Part shown: in pieces, positions 36,464 through 46,843 of the stretch
Layout of the letters: each line of letters starts with the position of its first letter
Position numbering within the stretch: the stretch's first letter is position 1
Assembly (NCBI GenBank): GCA_930367215.1
Contig: OV884056.1
Span: 195,093,310 to 195,157,309 of the forward strand
DNA from: Pollenia angustigena
Taxonomy: Eukaryota; Arthropoda; Insecta; Diptera; Polleniidae
Reading direction: 5' to 3'
Length of the DNA: 64,000 nt
Translations under genes and position numbers: made by a program
The notes under the pieces: model-generated
The model's database searches: none
What the model saw: only the letters and a program-made list of their open reading frames with translations
Told to the model about the DNA's origin: nothing

Positions 36464-37468
36464 ATGTTCACACTTTAAACGCGTTTAAGCAACTCGAGCG
36501 TGATTAAGCTCTAATCACATCAAAATCAATATTATTATTTGTATATCACTTCAAATTGACATGATTATAACTTAATCACTTCATCAACCACATCGAATTC
36601 TTTGAACATACCTCAAAGTGAGTATAATATAGAATCGGTCACCATGTAAGTACCCCTCGCGTGTACAACCGACCATGATTTCTTCTTAATGTTTTTATTT
36701 GACTTTAAATAATTCGTTAATTTTCACAATTCCATAATTAATATGTTTAAAATGATGTTCTGATCACTTTATAAAAGTATTTTTATCCATTTTTTTAATA
36801 ATTTAAATAAATTTAAATTTGTTTGTTGCATGTTTTTTCTTTATCATCTGTCATCTAAATCATCTCAAATGTAATGTGAACGGCTCTGATTAACGTAATC
36901 AACATTTCATGAAAATTGTTTAACGTTTGATTTAAAAAGAAAACAGCTGTTGCAATTGTTTATCAAAGATTTGTTTAATACGAACATAAGATACATTTTT
37001 GAAATACAATGAATACTTAACACGGGTTTTGCCTACTAAACATTGAGATTAATTACAATGAGGGCTATAGCAACAATATTTTTTACTTTTTCTATATTTT
37101 GTATCGCTAAATACGTATGAGAATAAATCAAATTCGAAGCTTTTATTTCTTATTAGTCTTTTATTAATTTATTTTTTAATAAAAAAAATTGTTCGATTAA
37201 TTGACATAATTTAATCGATTTATTCGTTATTCGAAACGCACCATTTTAAAATTATTCGAACAAGAGTTAATTGATACAAATCTCATCCATGGTAACACTG
37301 TTTTTCCATTTGTCATTTAACCGTAGGAACACAATTGCACCGTATGAACGTAGCAGCGTACGACGTAGATACGTTGTCAAATTAGAACGTATAACATTTT
37401 ATACAAAGGCACACAACAGCTGGCGTAGACGTAAAAACATATCTACGTCATACGTCGACATTGAACTA

Positions 37469-37795
37469 ATTCTATTTCATACGCCGGTTAGTCTGTGTTC
37501 ATACGGCTCATGTCTTATTGACATGATAGGCGAGTGGGACGAGGGGTAAAGAAACGAGTACACAGATGCATGTACTGTCTTTACGTTTTGCTTTTTCATT
37601 CGTTGATTAATTTTGTTATTGTTTTCAATATCAAAAAAGCACACATGCATACGCACGACTATACAAAATAAAAAACATGTCGTCAACATGACATGAATCA
37701 TTTGAACGCCAATTCATGTTCACAGAAGAAAAAGGAAGAATCTTGTCAATAAGGCATGAGCCGTATGAACTCAGACTTACGACCGTATTGTCATA
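37469..37795. mobile_element. Inverted-repeat element of about 330 bp
   Basis: Left arm at about 37469-37527 (core GTTCATACGGCTCATG) pairs with the right arm at about 37738-37795. I find no clear target duplication, so the class is unknown. Confidence 0.55.
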
Positions 37796-38486
37796 GAAAA
37801 AGACAAATTTCAAATATAAAATGAAATTATTTTTGTGTTTTCAAATTGTTTATTTGAAAGAATTGAATTAACCAGATTTTGTTTGTCGTGCTAAATTACT
37901 TGTTAAGAGAATAAGAATTATAAGCAACAGTTTTACTTGTACCAATATCAAACATAAACAACAACAATAAACCGATCCCTTTGCGCGAAATTATCGTATG
38001 TTACAAAAACCAAATTTTACAGGACAGCCATTTTTCTACTTTTCTCTGCGGCTGTAGGAAAAATCGCCCAAAGAAAAATGGCAAAAAAATAAAATGAAAA
38101 ATCGCCCAAATGAAGAATCGCCCACAAGAAAATGAAAAATTACCCAAAAAGTTATATATGAAATTTTGCACAAAAGAAACGAAAAAGGGCCTAAAATGGA
38201 AATGAAAAATGACCCAAAAAGAAAAAAAGAATTTTTTCCCAAAAAAAAAACTTTTAAATTACCCAATTTGCAAAACAGTGTTTATTATTCATATAAATTT
38301 AGTAACATACAAATGTAAGTTTTATACAAAAAATTGCATTGGATCTTCAACAGCTGCGCGGCAGTATGGACAGTAATACCTATTTGAGCCCTCCGCCAAA
38401 CTTTGTGCACTCTTCAATAGTTAAATATTAATTAATCACTGCATAGTTATAATCAATTACTCAAAACAGAATATAGCTTTTTGCAA

Positions 38487-39649
38487 GGTGGCATGTCATA
38501 AAGTCCAGTGTCGTAATGTCTATGGACACTGTGACACTTTTGAAAATGTCATAACGTCCGTGGGCATTAAGACACTTTGTAAATGGACATTATGTCATTT
38601 TTGAAAATATCATAAGGTCCATAATTACTAAAGATGTTTAATACAAAAAAAAGATCTACATACACGCAGAAAAAAACCTGTTTTATTATGGTCAAAAGCA
38701 ACAAAACTATTTTTAAAGAAACTTCTTTTACCATAATATGGTTGTCGGTGACATTATGGTTAAATTAAACATTTAAAAATGGGTTTGTTTTTTTCTCTGC
38801 GTACATATAACGAAAACACTTTTGGGCGCAAGGATTTTCTTCCCTATGGTGTAACAAATACCGGCAGCGTTTACTTAAGCGTCTCGGCATAGCCGGCCTT
38901 TGGCCAGGCGCAAGTATTTTCTACTCTATGGTATAACAAAAACCGGTTTCGCTAACTAAAGCTTCTCTGCATAGCCGGCCTTCGGCCGTTCGCAAGGATT
39001 TTCTCCTCTATGATATAACAAAGACCGGCTTCGCTAACTAAAGCTTCTCTGCACAGCCGGCCTTTGGCCGGGCGCAAGGATTTTCTCCTCTATGTTATAA
39101 CAAATACCGGCTTCGCTAACTAAAGCTTCTTTGCACAGGCGGCCTTTGGCCGGGCACAAGGATTTTCTTCTCTATGGTATAACAAAGACCGGCTTCGCTA
39201 ACTAAAGCTTCTCTGCGCAGACGGCATTTGGGCGGCCGCTAGGATTTTTTGCTTTATGGTATAACAAGTACCGGTTTCGCTAAGTAAAGCTTCTACAATC
39301 TGCTTTGTTTTCGAACGAAGGCCGACTTCGCAGATAAGCTTTAGTTAGAGAAGCCAGTATTTGTTATACCATAGAGGACAAAATCCTTGCGCCTGGCCGA
39401 AGGGCGGCTATGCAGAGAAGCTTTAGTTAGCAAAGCCGATTTTTGTTATGCCATAGAGGAGAAAATGCTTGCCCCCGGCCGAAGGCCGGCTGTGCAGAGA
39501 AACTTTAGTTAGCGAATCCGGTACTTGTTTTATCAAAGAGGAGAAAATCCTTGCGCCCGGCCTAAGGCCGGCTATGCTTTCGAGTTTGTAAGCTATGCTT
39601 TAGAGTTTGTCCACGGACACTATGACACTGGACGTTATGACATGCCACC
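38487..39649. mobile_element. Foldback-like element FB-2, sister copy of FB-1
   Basis: Ends GGTGGCATGTCATAA at 38487 and its complement ending at 39649 are flanked by TTTTTGCAA on both sides (38478-38486 and 39650-39658), a perfect 9-bp duplication. Inside are six tandem 82-bp units starting at 38827, 38909, 38991, 39073, 39155 and 39237, then about three inverted units up to about 39585. Each unit carries a GCCGGCC-type palindrome. FB-1 has three forward and one inverted unit, so unit number changes between copies. It is inserted inside FB-3. Confidence 0.9.
38660..38803. mobile_element. Short MITE-like unit shared by FB-1 and FB-2
   Basis: CGCAGAAAAAAACC near 38663 and GGTTTGTTTTTTTCTCTGCG ending near 38803 are inverted, with TACA on both sides. 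A diverged copy occupies the matching place in FB-1 (about 31441-31610). It was therefore present before the two elements separated. Confidence 0.55.
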
Positions 39650-40164
39650 TTTTTGCAATATGTCCCGTTATTTTTATAAATAACATTTAGGAATTCGACG
39701 TATAGTAATAATGAATGATTTAGACAAATAGTAAGTAAGATTTTGACGAAAGTTTAAAAATTAAAAATGGGCTATTTTTCATATAATATTTTTGGGTCAT
39801 TTTTCATTATGAAAAATCACCAAATTTAAAATACGAAAAATCACCCAATAATAACGAAAAATAGCCCAAACATTTTGGGTCACTTTTCATATGAATTCAG
39901 GCCCAATTTTACATGGAATTTTTTTGGGCGATTTTTCATTTATTTTTTTGGGCCATTTTTCTTTGGGCGATATTTCCTACAGCCTTTCTCTGCATTCACT
40001 TGCAATATACAAATGAAAATATACATTACATTTTTTGAGCAACGCAGTGGAGTTCGTCTACAATATTTTGTCAGGTGACGTCTCTTTGAATGTACAACAA
40101 GATTGCATCAAAAACTCAATTTCAAAAAAATTGGCATATACGATAATTTCGCGCAAAGGAGTCG

Positions 40165-40749
40165 AAACAGTGAGTTTATATTTTTATACATTCCTTACAT
40201 TGAAAGAAAAATAAACAAAAATGTTAATAAATTTGGATTTTTTAATATTAATTTCAAAAGAAAACAAAATACGTTTACGAGGGAATTGTGGGTAAATAGA
40301 GCGTGTTTCTAAAAATTACGGCGTTACGCCATACGAAGTACGACTCAATTTTGTTCCTAGCATAACTTTCGACAAGTGGCAAAAACTAACTTGCAAGCAA
40401 ATTCTCTTGCAGCTGCAAATACGAAAAACGTGGTGGTGTTAGTAAATAAGTGTCACAGTATTGAGTTTTTCGAACTTGCACTTGCATGTGGAAAAAAAGC
40501 CAGATAGAAATACACTTAAATTGACATCAATTTGTTGGTGTTAATGGGTTTAGTCCAATAATAGTAGTTAGCAGGCATATAGTCTTAGTCATGTCAGATA
40601 CCCAAAGCTATACATATATGAATTGGCATTACGCTTTAACTGATCAGTTGTCTTAGTGAGAGTACAATGACAGTCTTTCTAAGATGTCTAGTCTATTTTT
40701 TTGAGGTGCATATAGCTAAAGCTGGAATTTCTTTTAAAATATTATTTCT
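40165..40749. other. Non-coding stretch, nothing recognised
   Basis: No transposon end, gene or RNA that I can support. Confidence 0.4.
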
Positions 40750-40928
40750 AAGGCTGAACCCACCACCAACGAAAGACAAAATATTTAATTTTTTGATTAA
40801 TACGACAACACAATATAAGTTCCTTTGAGACAACCCGCACCAAACAAAATTACCGCAGTTAGCATCGAACACAAGTGTGTTTAACTTAAAAGACAAAAAC
40901 ATTTTTTTTTTGGTGAGGGTTCAGCCTT
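40750..40928. mobile_element. Putative 179-bp MITE
   Basis: AAGGCTGAACCC at 40750-40761 and its complement at 40917-40928 bound a non-coding interior with further partial pairing (ACCACCAAC against GGTGAG). No target duplication is evident. Confidence 0.5.
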
Positions 40929-41138
40929 TGTTGGGTTATGCTCTATGGTTTTTTGTATGTTAGGGCACGTTTAAATAACCGCAAACAAATAGTCAGTAGC
41001 GGCTAAATGCAGCTACCAAGGTGGCCAATTAAATACCTGCTAGTTAACATTTCTGCAGCGTTTACCAAATATGTCTCGTTAAGGCTCCCACAGTTGTCGA
41101 CTTGTATAAGGTGACTAGAAAAATCTCTAATTTATATA

Positions 41139-41168
41139 TCTCGCTCTCTCTCTATCTCTCTCTCTTTC
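41139..41168. repeat. (CT)n microsatellite
   Basis: A CTCTCT-type run with an interrupting A and G. Confidence 0.9.
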
Positions 41169-41430
41169 AGCTCCAATTCCGCTGAATGCATTTTCGCAAG
41201 TTCTTAATAAAATTTACTATTAAGGGATTCTACTGGCTACAAAATTATGTGTTGAACTACTAAGGGCTAATAAATCAGTGCAAGTTCAACTCTCTTTTTG
41301 GTTTAAAACATGTTTAAACCAGCAAATCTATAACTCATCTCTTACCGCAAGAAATTGGGCGTTTAAACTACCAATTTGACAACATTTATCGTAGTGCTGC
41401 CACATTTTTATTTTTTGCACTACACATAAT

Positions 41431-42662
41431 ATATTTTTTTTTTTTTTCATTATTTATTTATTGAATCTTCATATATTAAATATGAACTAACAATAATTAA
41501 TCAAATCTTAACCTAGTACGATATTTTATGTCCTGCCAGTGCCAGACAAAAATTTTCTTCATCACGGGTTCTGTTCACTTTTATAGGTGTTTATCGTTCA
41601 TCTAATTGGATAAGTGATGCAGTGTCTCTCCTTCTTAAGCGAGTGTGGCCGCTATCATTTAAAATATTTCATGCTATTTCGAGCCTTTTTAAGTATTTTA
41701 CTGCATATTTCGTAATCATAGTTTAACTAATGGAACATTGAGATCCTTGTGAATATTTGAGTTTTTAACATACCAAGGCGCAGCTGTGATTATTCGAAGA
41801 AGTTTATTTAGGCGCCTTTGAATTTTTTCGATATTAGAGGCCAAGGCAGTGCCCCATAACTGGCTGCAGGGCTACCAGGGAAACGTGGCCCACATATGAC
41901 ATAGGTCGCTCTGAGCGACTTCTCAACTTCAGTCGGAAGGACGTGTCGAGACTCACATACGTGCTTACTGGTCACTGGACGATTGGCAGGCACGCTATGA
42001 GACTCGGCCTCCCTTTCAATGAATGCTGCCGCAGCTGCAGGGAACCTGGAACTGAGGAGACAGTATTTCATCTTCTATGTGATTGCCCGGCGTTTAACTC
42101 AACGCGACATAGACTATTTGGGGATTACCTTTTACGGGGACTCTCGGAGATATCGCGGGTGGGACTCAAAAGCCTGCTGAAATATCTCAACGCAACGGGC
42201 TGGCTCTAGCCACCTCGGCATTGCCCCCCTGGTTCAAGTCTGATCGGGGGGTTCCAATTTCTTGACGAGTTGTGTGGTGTCAAAACGGGGCCACTGTCGG
42301 CTCTACTTGCTGCACGCCTGGACCTTTGCGTGCTACCACGATAACCAACCAACCAACCAGCCCCATAACTGAATACCATAGCACCAGATTGGCTTTAAGA
42401 TGGAGTTGTAAAGAAGAAGTTTGCAGTCGATACTAAGGACAGAGTTTCTTCCAATAAGCCAATGAATTTGGATGGCTTTTAGTTTCATTTGAGTTAATTT
42501 TGCCTCTATATGGCTTTTCCACGTTAAACGGCGATCTAGATGAATACCGAGGTATTTTACATGCGAATTTTGAGGTATTATTTGATTATTGATTTTAATA
42601 GGGGGGCATGATTCTCGACGCAAGGTGAATGTTATATGTACGCATTTTTGCTCATTGACCTT
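41431..42662 (-). pseudogene. Jockey-clade LINE 3' end, 5'-truncated, with poly-A tail
   Basis: Read on the minus strand from about 42662, the protein contains IKVNEQKCVHITFTLRRESCPP, VKYLGIHLDRRLTWKSHI and LLYNSILKPIWCYGIQLWG, the C-terminal end of a Jockey-type reverse transcriptase after the YADD block, followed after an interruption by NIEKIQRRLNKLLRIITAAPWYV (about 41845-41760) and then several stops. It ends in a poly-A tract (poly-T at 41433-41447 on the plus strand). The frame is split by another LINE insertion at 41863-42359. Only the last part of ORF2 and the 3' UTR survive, as is usual for 5'-truncated LINE copies. Confidence 0.85.
41863..42359 (+). pseudogene. I/R1-like LINE 3' end nested in the Jockey copy
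   Basis: The plus-strand frame up to a stop at 42207-42209 reads LNFSRKDVSRLTYVLTGH, then CCRSCREPGTEETVFHLLCDCPAF, then LKSLLKYLNATGWL. The CxxC-H-C cluster and the RLxYVLTGH motif are typical of the C-terminus of I, LOA and R1-like LINEs that carry an RNase H domain. A 3' UTR and a short (CCAA)n tail follow. GCCCCATAACTG stands on both sides (41851-41862 and 42360-42371), a 12-bp target duplication that restores the Jockey frame when one copy is removed. It is more GC-rich than its surroundings. Confidence 0.85.
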
Positions 42663-42892
42663 TATTAATATATGGGGCACTGATTTACAGCTGTCAAGTT
42701 TAAACTACATATAAATTTATGTTTAGTTCAACTAAACCAATGTTTAAACATTCATTGATTTATTAGCCATAAGTAGCGATAGCTTTGACAGGAGTTTTTA
42801 AACTAATTTGTGAGATAGATATGGGCTTTGAATGTTTAGGTTATTTCTAATATCTCACCTTAGATGGGCAAAGGAAAAGTTAAGGTTGTACC

Positions 42893-43906
42893 TAGGCTTG
42901 CCAACCGTACTTTATAATAAAGTATTGTACGTTATTTCGAGTAATTGTACTCTATACTTTATGAGAATAATAAAGTACGCGAAAATACTTTATTTCGCAT
43001 GATAAGATTTATCTAGAATTCAAAATAGATTCAGGTTATATTAGTCATAAAATTATTATACTTATTGTACAAGTTTTTTTTTTAGAAAAACTAAAGAACA
43101 AGTAATTAATATTAGTCAGGGCCATTTGTTAATGTTTTTTTTATATTGGCAGGACGATTTTTCGAAAAAAAAAAATAATCTCTCAGCACTATTTCACTTG
43201 TTTGTTTTGTTTGAGTACAATAGCTGCCTATTTTTAAAACACGAGTGCAAAACTCTTTCAAGTTACCGCCTGCCATTCCTTAAGGGGGCTCTTATACAAA
43301 ATGTTTCATACAGACTAGAAATATATTGAAGAAAACGTACCATAAAAGCCAAGGAGTGGCGTTAACAATTTCTGGAGACATAATTTCTCCTTATCACCAC
43401 TTCTTAAGGGGGCTCCCATACAAATATTGCGTTTTATGAAATTTGTAAATTAATTAAAATTTTTCGATTTTTGTGTATAAAATCAAAAGTTGTTAACAGA
43501 TTTTAATCATTTATGGCTTGTTTTGTTTGAAGCTTAGTTTTTTATGTCTGGAATTTTTTATACATTTTTAACAAACAAAAATTTCGAAATGTTGCAAAAA
43601 ATTATTTTTGTTGCCAAAAAAAATTATGTTTTATCAATAAACTGAACCGTTTTTGAACCGGTATTGGATTCAGCGTACCCGAATTGGGTTAAAGCGCCAG
43701 TTGCTCGGCTTGTCCCAAGAAAAAAGTGTAAAATTCTAGCACAGTGTAATTGTTTGATAATACTCGTGAAAAGCAGCAAAAAACGTTTTTAAATAAACAA
43801 ATAAAAAGAAATTAATAGTACTTTATATTTATACTGTGTACTTTTTTTTTGTTAACCTTTAATAATCAATGTACTTTAATTGCAACAAAAAAAGTTGGGA
43901 ACCATA
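42893..43906. mobile_element. Small hAT-like element
   Basis: TAGGCTTGCCAACC at 42893 and TATGGTTCCCAACT (read inward from 43906) agree at 10 of 14 positions. Flanks GTTGTACC (42885-42892) and CTTGTACC (43907-43914) agree at 7 of 8. The interior holds TAAAGTA-rich sub-terminal sequence at both ends and a repeated TTAAGGGGGCTC motif (near 43278 and 43406). No protein is recognisable. Confidence 0.5.
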
Positions 43907-43919
43907 CTTGTACCCCCCT

Positions 43920-44640
43920 GAAAATAAACTTTGACGCGGTTTAGCTCAAGGGAGATTATCGCTAGAACCAAAATATTTTGTGAATCTTTATAAAACAAGT
44001 CAAACTTAGTTTTGAGGGTGGTACATCAACAACTTTTTTTTGGGTCGTTTTATTGTGGGTTCATATTACGTGTCGATTTCTTCCAAAAAGTGAAAAAATA
44101 AATATTTTGAGTTACCCTATTGTCCATCAAGTGCGATATGTGGAGATAAAAAAGAATAGATAAATAACTCAGGCGTGCAAGATTTGAAAAAAGTTGAAAC
44201 CCTGGGACTAACGTATACTTGTCTAAAGGTTTGGTTAGCAATGCATTTTTGATTTTGTTGGCGATTCTAGACTTTTCAATTTGGGATTTCGATTTCGGTC
44301 AAAACAGGAAACGAAAAATCGCCCAAAAATGTTTCTCAACTTTGTTCAAAATGTATTATTGCCCAATAATTACGAAAACTCGCAGAAAAAATCGGGTGAT
44401 ATTTTCTGTGCAAAATCACCCGCTATTTTTTTTATTTTGGCGATTTTTCATAAATTACTTTCGGCGATTTTGCTGGCAGCCGTTTGATATCTCATTGAAG
44501 AATTTAAGGAAAATCGCCCAAAAAAGGGTAAAATTTGTTATGCAAAATCACCCGATTTTTTATGGGTAAATATCGAGCTATTTTTCACACATTGTTTAAA
44601 GCGATTTTGCTAAGGTTCATTTTGTTGGCAGCCTTAATAT
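43920..44640. repeat. Relics related to FB-3 and to another element end
   Basis: 44255-44640 contains many AAAATCGCCC / GGCGATTTT units like the arms of FB-3, without clear ends. 43975-44060 resembles 48490-48555 (AAGTCAAA, AGGGT, ACTTTTTT, GGGTCG in the same order), suggesting a shared, decayed element end. Confidence 0.45.
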
Positions 44641-45150
44641 GACGACCAATACCATTAATGTGTCACTGCCGTCAGCTTCAACAAACAGGTTGTATTTTTC
44701 GATACAGACAACTATTACCACTCCATTATGTCAAACATTATGTAACATTTGTATTGTTCAAATCAAAATATTGTTTATTTATGTATGTATGTGGTGCCTA
44801 GAATAATATATATGTATATTCGGCTTAACCCACCATATTGTAACATTTGGTGTATGTAATGCGTTCACTTTTTCTCAACAGTTTTTTGTCTGCTTTAATT
44901 TTATTATGTGAGTAATTGTTTTTATGACACCTTAAATACTTTAGTTTGATTTTTTTTTGGCGTTTTCAATTGATAAAGTTTTAATTATAATGGAATTTTA
45001 CCACTTGGCGCAATTAATTTAATTTTTAGCCGATTAATCGCTAAATCAAAACTTATACAAAGAATTTAAGACAAAATAAAAAAAGCACTGTTGAAACTTT
45101 CAAAAACTTCCAAATAAATGCAAAAAAGAAAACAAGAAATGTGCGTTATA
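44641..45150. other. AT-rich non-coding stretch
   Basis: Contains short ATGT and TATA runs. No gene or element end recognised. Confidence 0.45.
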
Positions 45151-45185
45151 AAGGGTGGTCCAACCATAATGCACGATGTTAATTG

Positions 45186-45259
45186 AATCGTTTATTTCAG
45201 AAACCCGTCAAGTGCTCCTTTTTTAAATGACAGTTAACGGGTTTCCGAAATAAACGATT
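45186..45259. mobile_element. 74-bp palindromic micro-element
   Basis: AATCGTTTATTTCAGAAACC and its near-complement (22 of 23 positions) flank a 28-nt middle, with TAATTG on both sides (45180-45185 and 45260-45265). Mariner A reads straight through at this site (GTTAATTGTAAG near 32306), so the empty site is visible. Confidence 0.75.
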
Positions 45260-45343
45260 TAATTGAGAGTCACAGCTTAACGTCAAGCTTTTTGCCCCAC
45301 TAAATTTGCAATTTATTTGGTTCAGTGTTTCACAAATTCAACC

Positions 45344-46030
45344 ATGGAGAGGTACAAAATTGAGCAACGCGTTAAGATTGTTAAAGCTTTTTACAAAAAT
45401 GGGCGTCCAAATCCAAAAGCATTTTTTTTTGGGTCAGCATAATCGGCCAAATGTGTCCACAATCGGGAGAATTTTGCGCAAATTTCAGCAAACTGGGTCT
45501 TTAGGAAATGTGAAAACACCTTTGTATGTTCGTAGAGTTCGTTCTTCGAACTTCTTCGAAAATAAGGTCGGCCAAACAGTTACCGTGAATGGTGTTTGCT
45601 ATCGCGATATGATTACGCACTTCTTGTGGCGAATAATTGATGACATGTACCTGAACGATTTGTGGTTCCAACAGGATGGTGAAACTTGCCGCATAGCGAA
45701 TGAAACAAGGGCTCTTTTGCGCGAGAAATTCAATGGCCGTGTTATCTCACGTCGTGGCGATATTAATTGGCCGTTACGATCATGTGATTTGACACCTTTG
45801 GACTTCTTTCTTTGGGGATATTTAAAAGAAAAAGTTTGCGTTAATAAGCGAAGAACAATTTAAGAGCTAAAGGATGAGATAATTCGACACATTACCTACA
45901 TTGAACCTCAATTATATCTCAGAGTCATTGAAAATATGAACCACCGATTAGAGGATATGCCAACGAGGCCGTGGCGAGCATTTGGCCGATATTTTGCTTC
46001 ACACATAATTGTCATAGATTTTTCTATGGC
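45344..46030 (+). pseudogene. Mariner-family transposase pseudogene B
   Basis: The ATG at 45344 starts MERYKIEQRVKIVKAFYKNG, a typical mariner N-terminal helix-turn-helix, then a frameshift in the T-run near 45425-45435 moves to the frame reading HNRPNVSTIGRILRKFQQTGS. After VKTPLYVRRVRS about 120 residues normally holding the first catalytic Asp (FSDE-type) are missing, and the protein resumes at ENKVGQTVTVNGVCYRDMI. The second and third acidic motifs are retained: WFQQDGETCR near 45665 and RSCDLTPLDFFLWGYLKEK near 45780-45833. A stop at 45861 interrupts the C-terminal helix (IQELKDEI in family members). With one catalytic residue deleted and a frameshift it cannot work. Confidence 0.85.
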
Positions 46031-46843
46031 AATAAAACTTACACTGGTCTACAAATTTGGAAAAATTGAGTGCAGAAACGAAGCATGTTTTTTTAACTAA
46101 TCTGGGTGCACTGAATTCTAATCTGGCATAAAAATTGGGCTATCATTTCATTTCATTTGTTATCGCATGCTGGCAATACTGTAAAACAGTCAATACAGAC
46201 ACTATAGTTGCACAATTATTTATTTGACAGAAGTCACGTGCATTATAAACCTTCAAAATAGTAGCGTTTAAGCATGTCGGGGAGATCGTGTGTTACTGAT
46301 TGCTTTGTGTTTAGTGAATATTTGGTTGGAAAAAAAGGATATGCAATATCAGAATCATTCGAATATGCATATTTACATAAATTGGGTTTTCAGTCAGAAA
46401 CTTGGACAAACCGTGGACACCGACAATGTTTTGCAAATTCTTCATTCGCATTTAAGGTAGAAGTACATACCACGCGTTAGTGCGCGCGCGCTCTGTCGTC
46501 TTCTGTCAAAAAAAGTTAGACTAGTGTACTTTCATACAACAGGCTACATGCAAAATATATTGACGCGTTTGCGCCAGAAAGTTGGTTAACTTTGAACTTT
46601 TTAACGCGTTGTGTATTTTTGACAAGTTATCAGCTGACAATAAAAAGAATAATTTAACAAATTTGTGAATCATGAAAGAAAAACTTATTGAAGAGCTTAA
46701 AAAACATACAATATTTCTGTGGCCGTATGGAAAAACTAGATAAAAATATGCCGTCAAAAAGTTGTGGATCATTTCCTTTTTTCTTTCTTTCTAAAAACTA
46801 AATCCGCTATCATATTAGAGTTACGACAAAATTGCATTTATAT

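Larger units (their letters stand above)
33669..37265. mobile_element. hAT-like non-autonomous element (TAGAGTTGTCA family), copy II
   Basis: It starts TAGAGTTGTCAATTATTCG at 33669, about 130 bp after copy I and in the same orientation. The interior aligns with copy I (for example the CTTCCATCTTCAGTTCAG region near 34218 against 31028) and with copy III (GAACATAAGATACATTTTTG near 36982). The right end is lost after CGAACAAGAG near 37265. A long-armed hAT-like element (34381-36463) is inserted. It lacks the mariner found in copies I and III, which gives an empty site near 37108. Confidence 0.7.
38050..39984. mobile_element. Foldback-like element FB-3 with AAAATCGCCCA sub-repeats
   Basis: Ends GGCTGTAGGAAAAATCGCCC at 38050 and its complement ending at 39984 are flanked by TTTCTCTGC on both sides (38041-38049 and 39985-39993), a perfect 9-bp duplication. 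Both arms consist of degenerate short repeats around GAAAAATCGCCCA. No transposase is visible. The 9-bp duplication and repetitive arms fit Foldback/Mutator-like elements. Related sub-repeats occur at about 44255-44640. Confidence 0.85.
37973..40164. mobile_element. Outer inverted-repeat element enclosing two Foldback-like elements
   Basis: CCTTTGCGCGAAATTATCGT at about 37977 is matched by its complement at about 40142-40161. AAAC occurs just outside each end (37969-37972 and 40165-40168), a possible 4-bp target duplication. The interior outside the nested elements is about 260 bp and encodes nothing recognisable. Confidence 0.5.
41257..42776. mobile_element. Inverted-repeat element split by a Jockey LINE insertion
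   Basis: GGCTAATAAATCAGTG at about 41265-41280 is matched by its near-complement at 42753-42768, with pairing extending to CTACT at 41257 and AGTAG at 42776. Both sides also carry GTTTAAAC-type dyads. Ends and class are not defined further. Confidence 0.5.

Noticed and set aside
43277..43425. Direct repeat TTAAGGGGGCTC as a tandem array
   Set aside because: Only two copies about 128 bp apart inside a small transposon; not a tandem repeat.
46482..46496. GCGCGCGC run as a Z-DNA or CpG island signal
   Set aside because: Only about 12 bp, inside a Harbinger-like sub-terminal region; too short to call.
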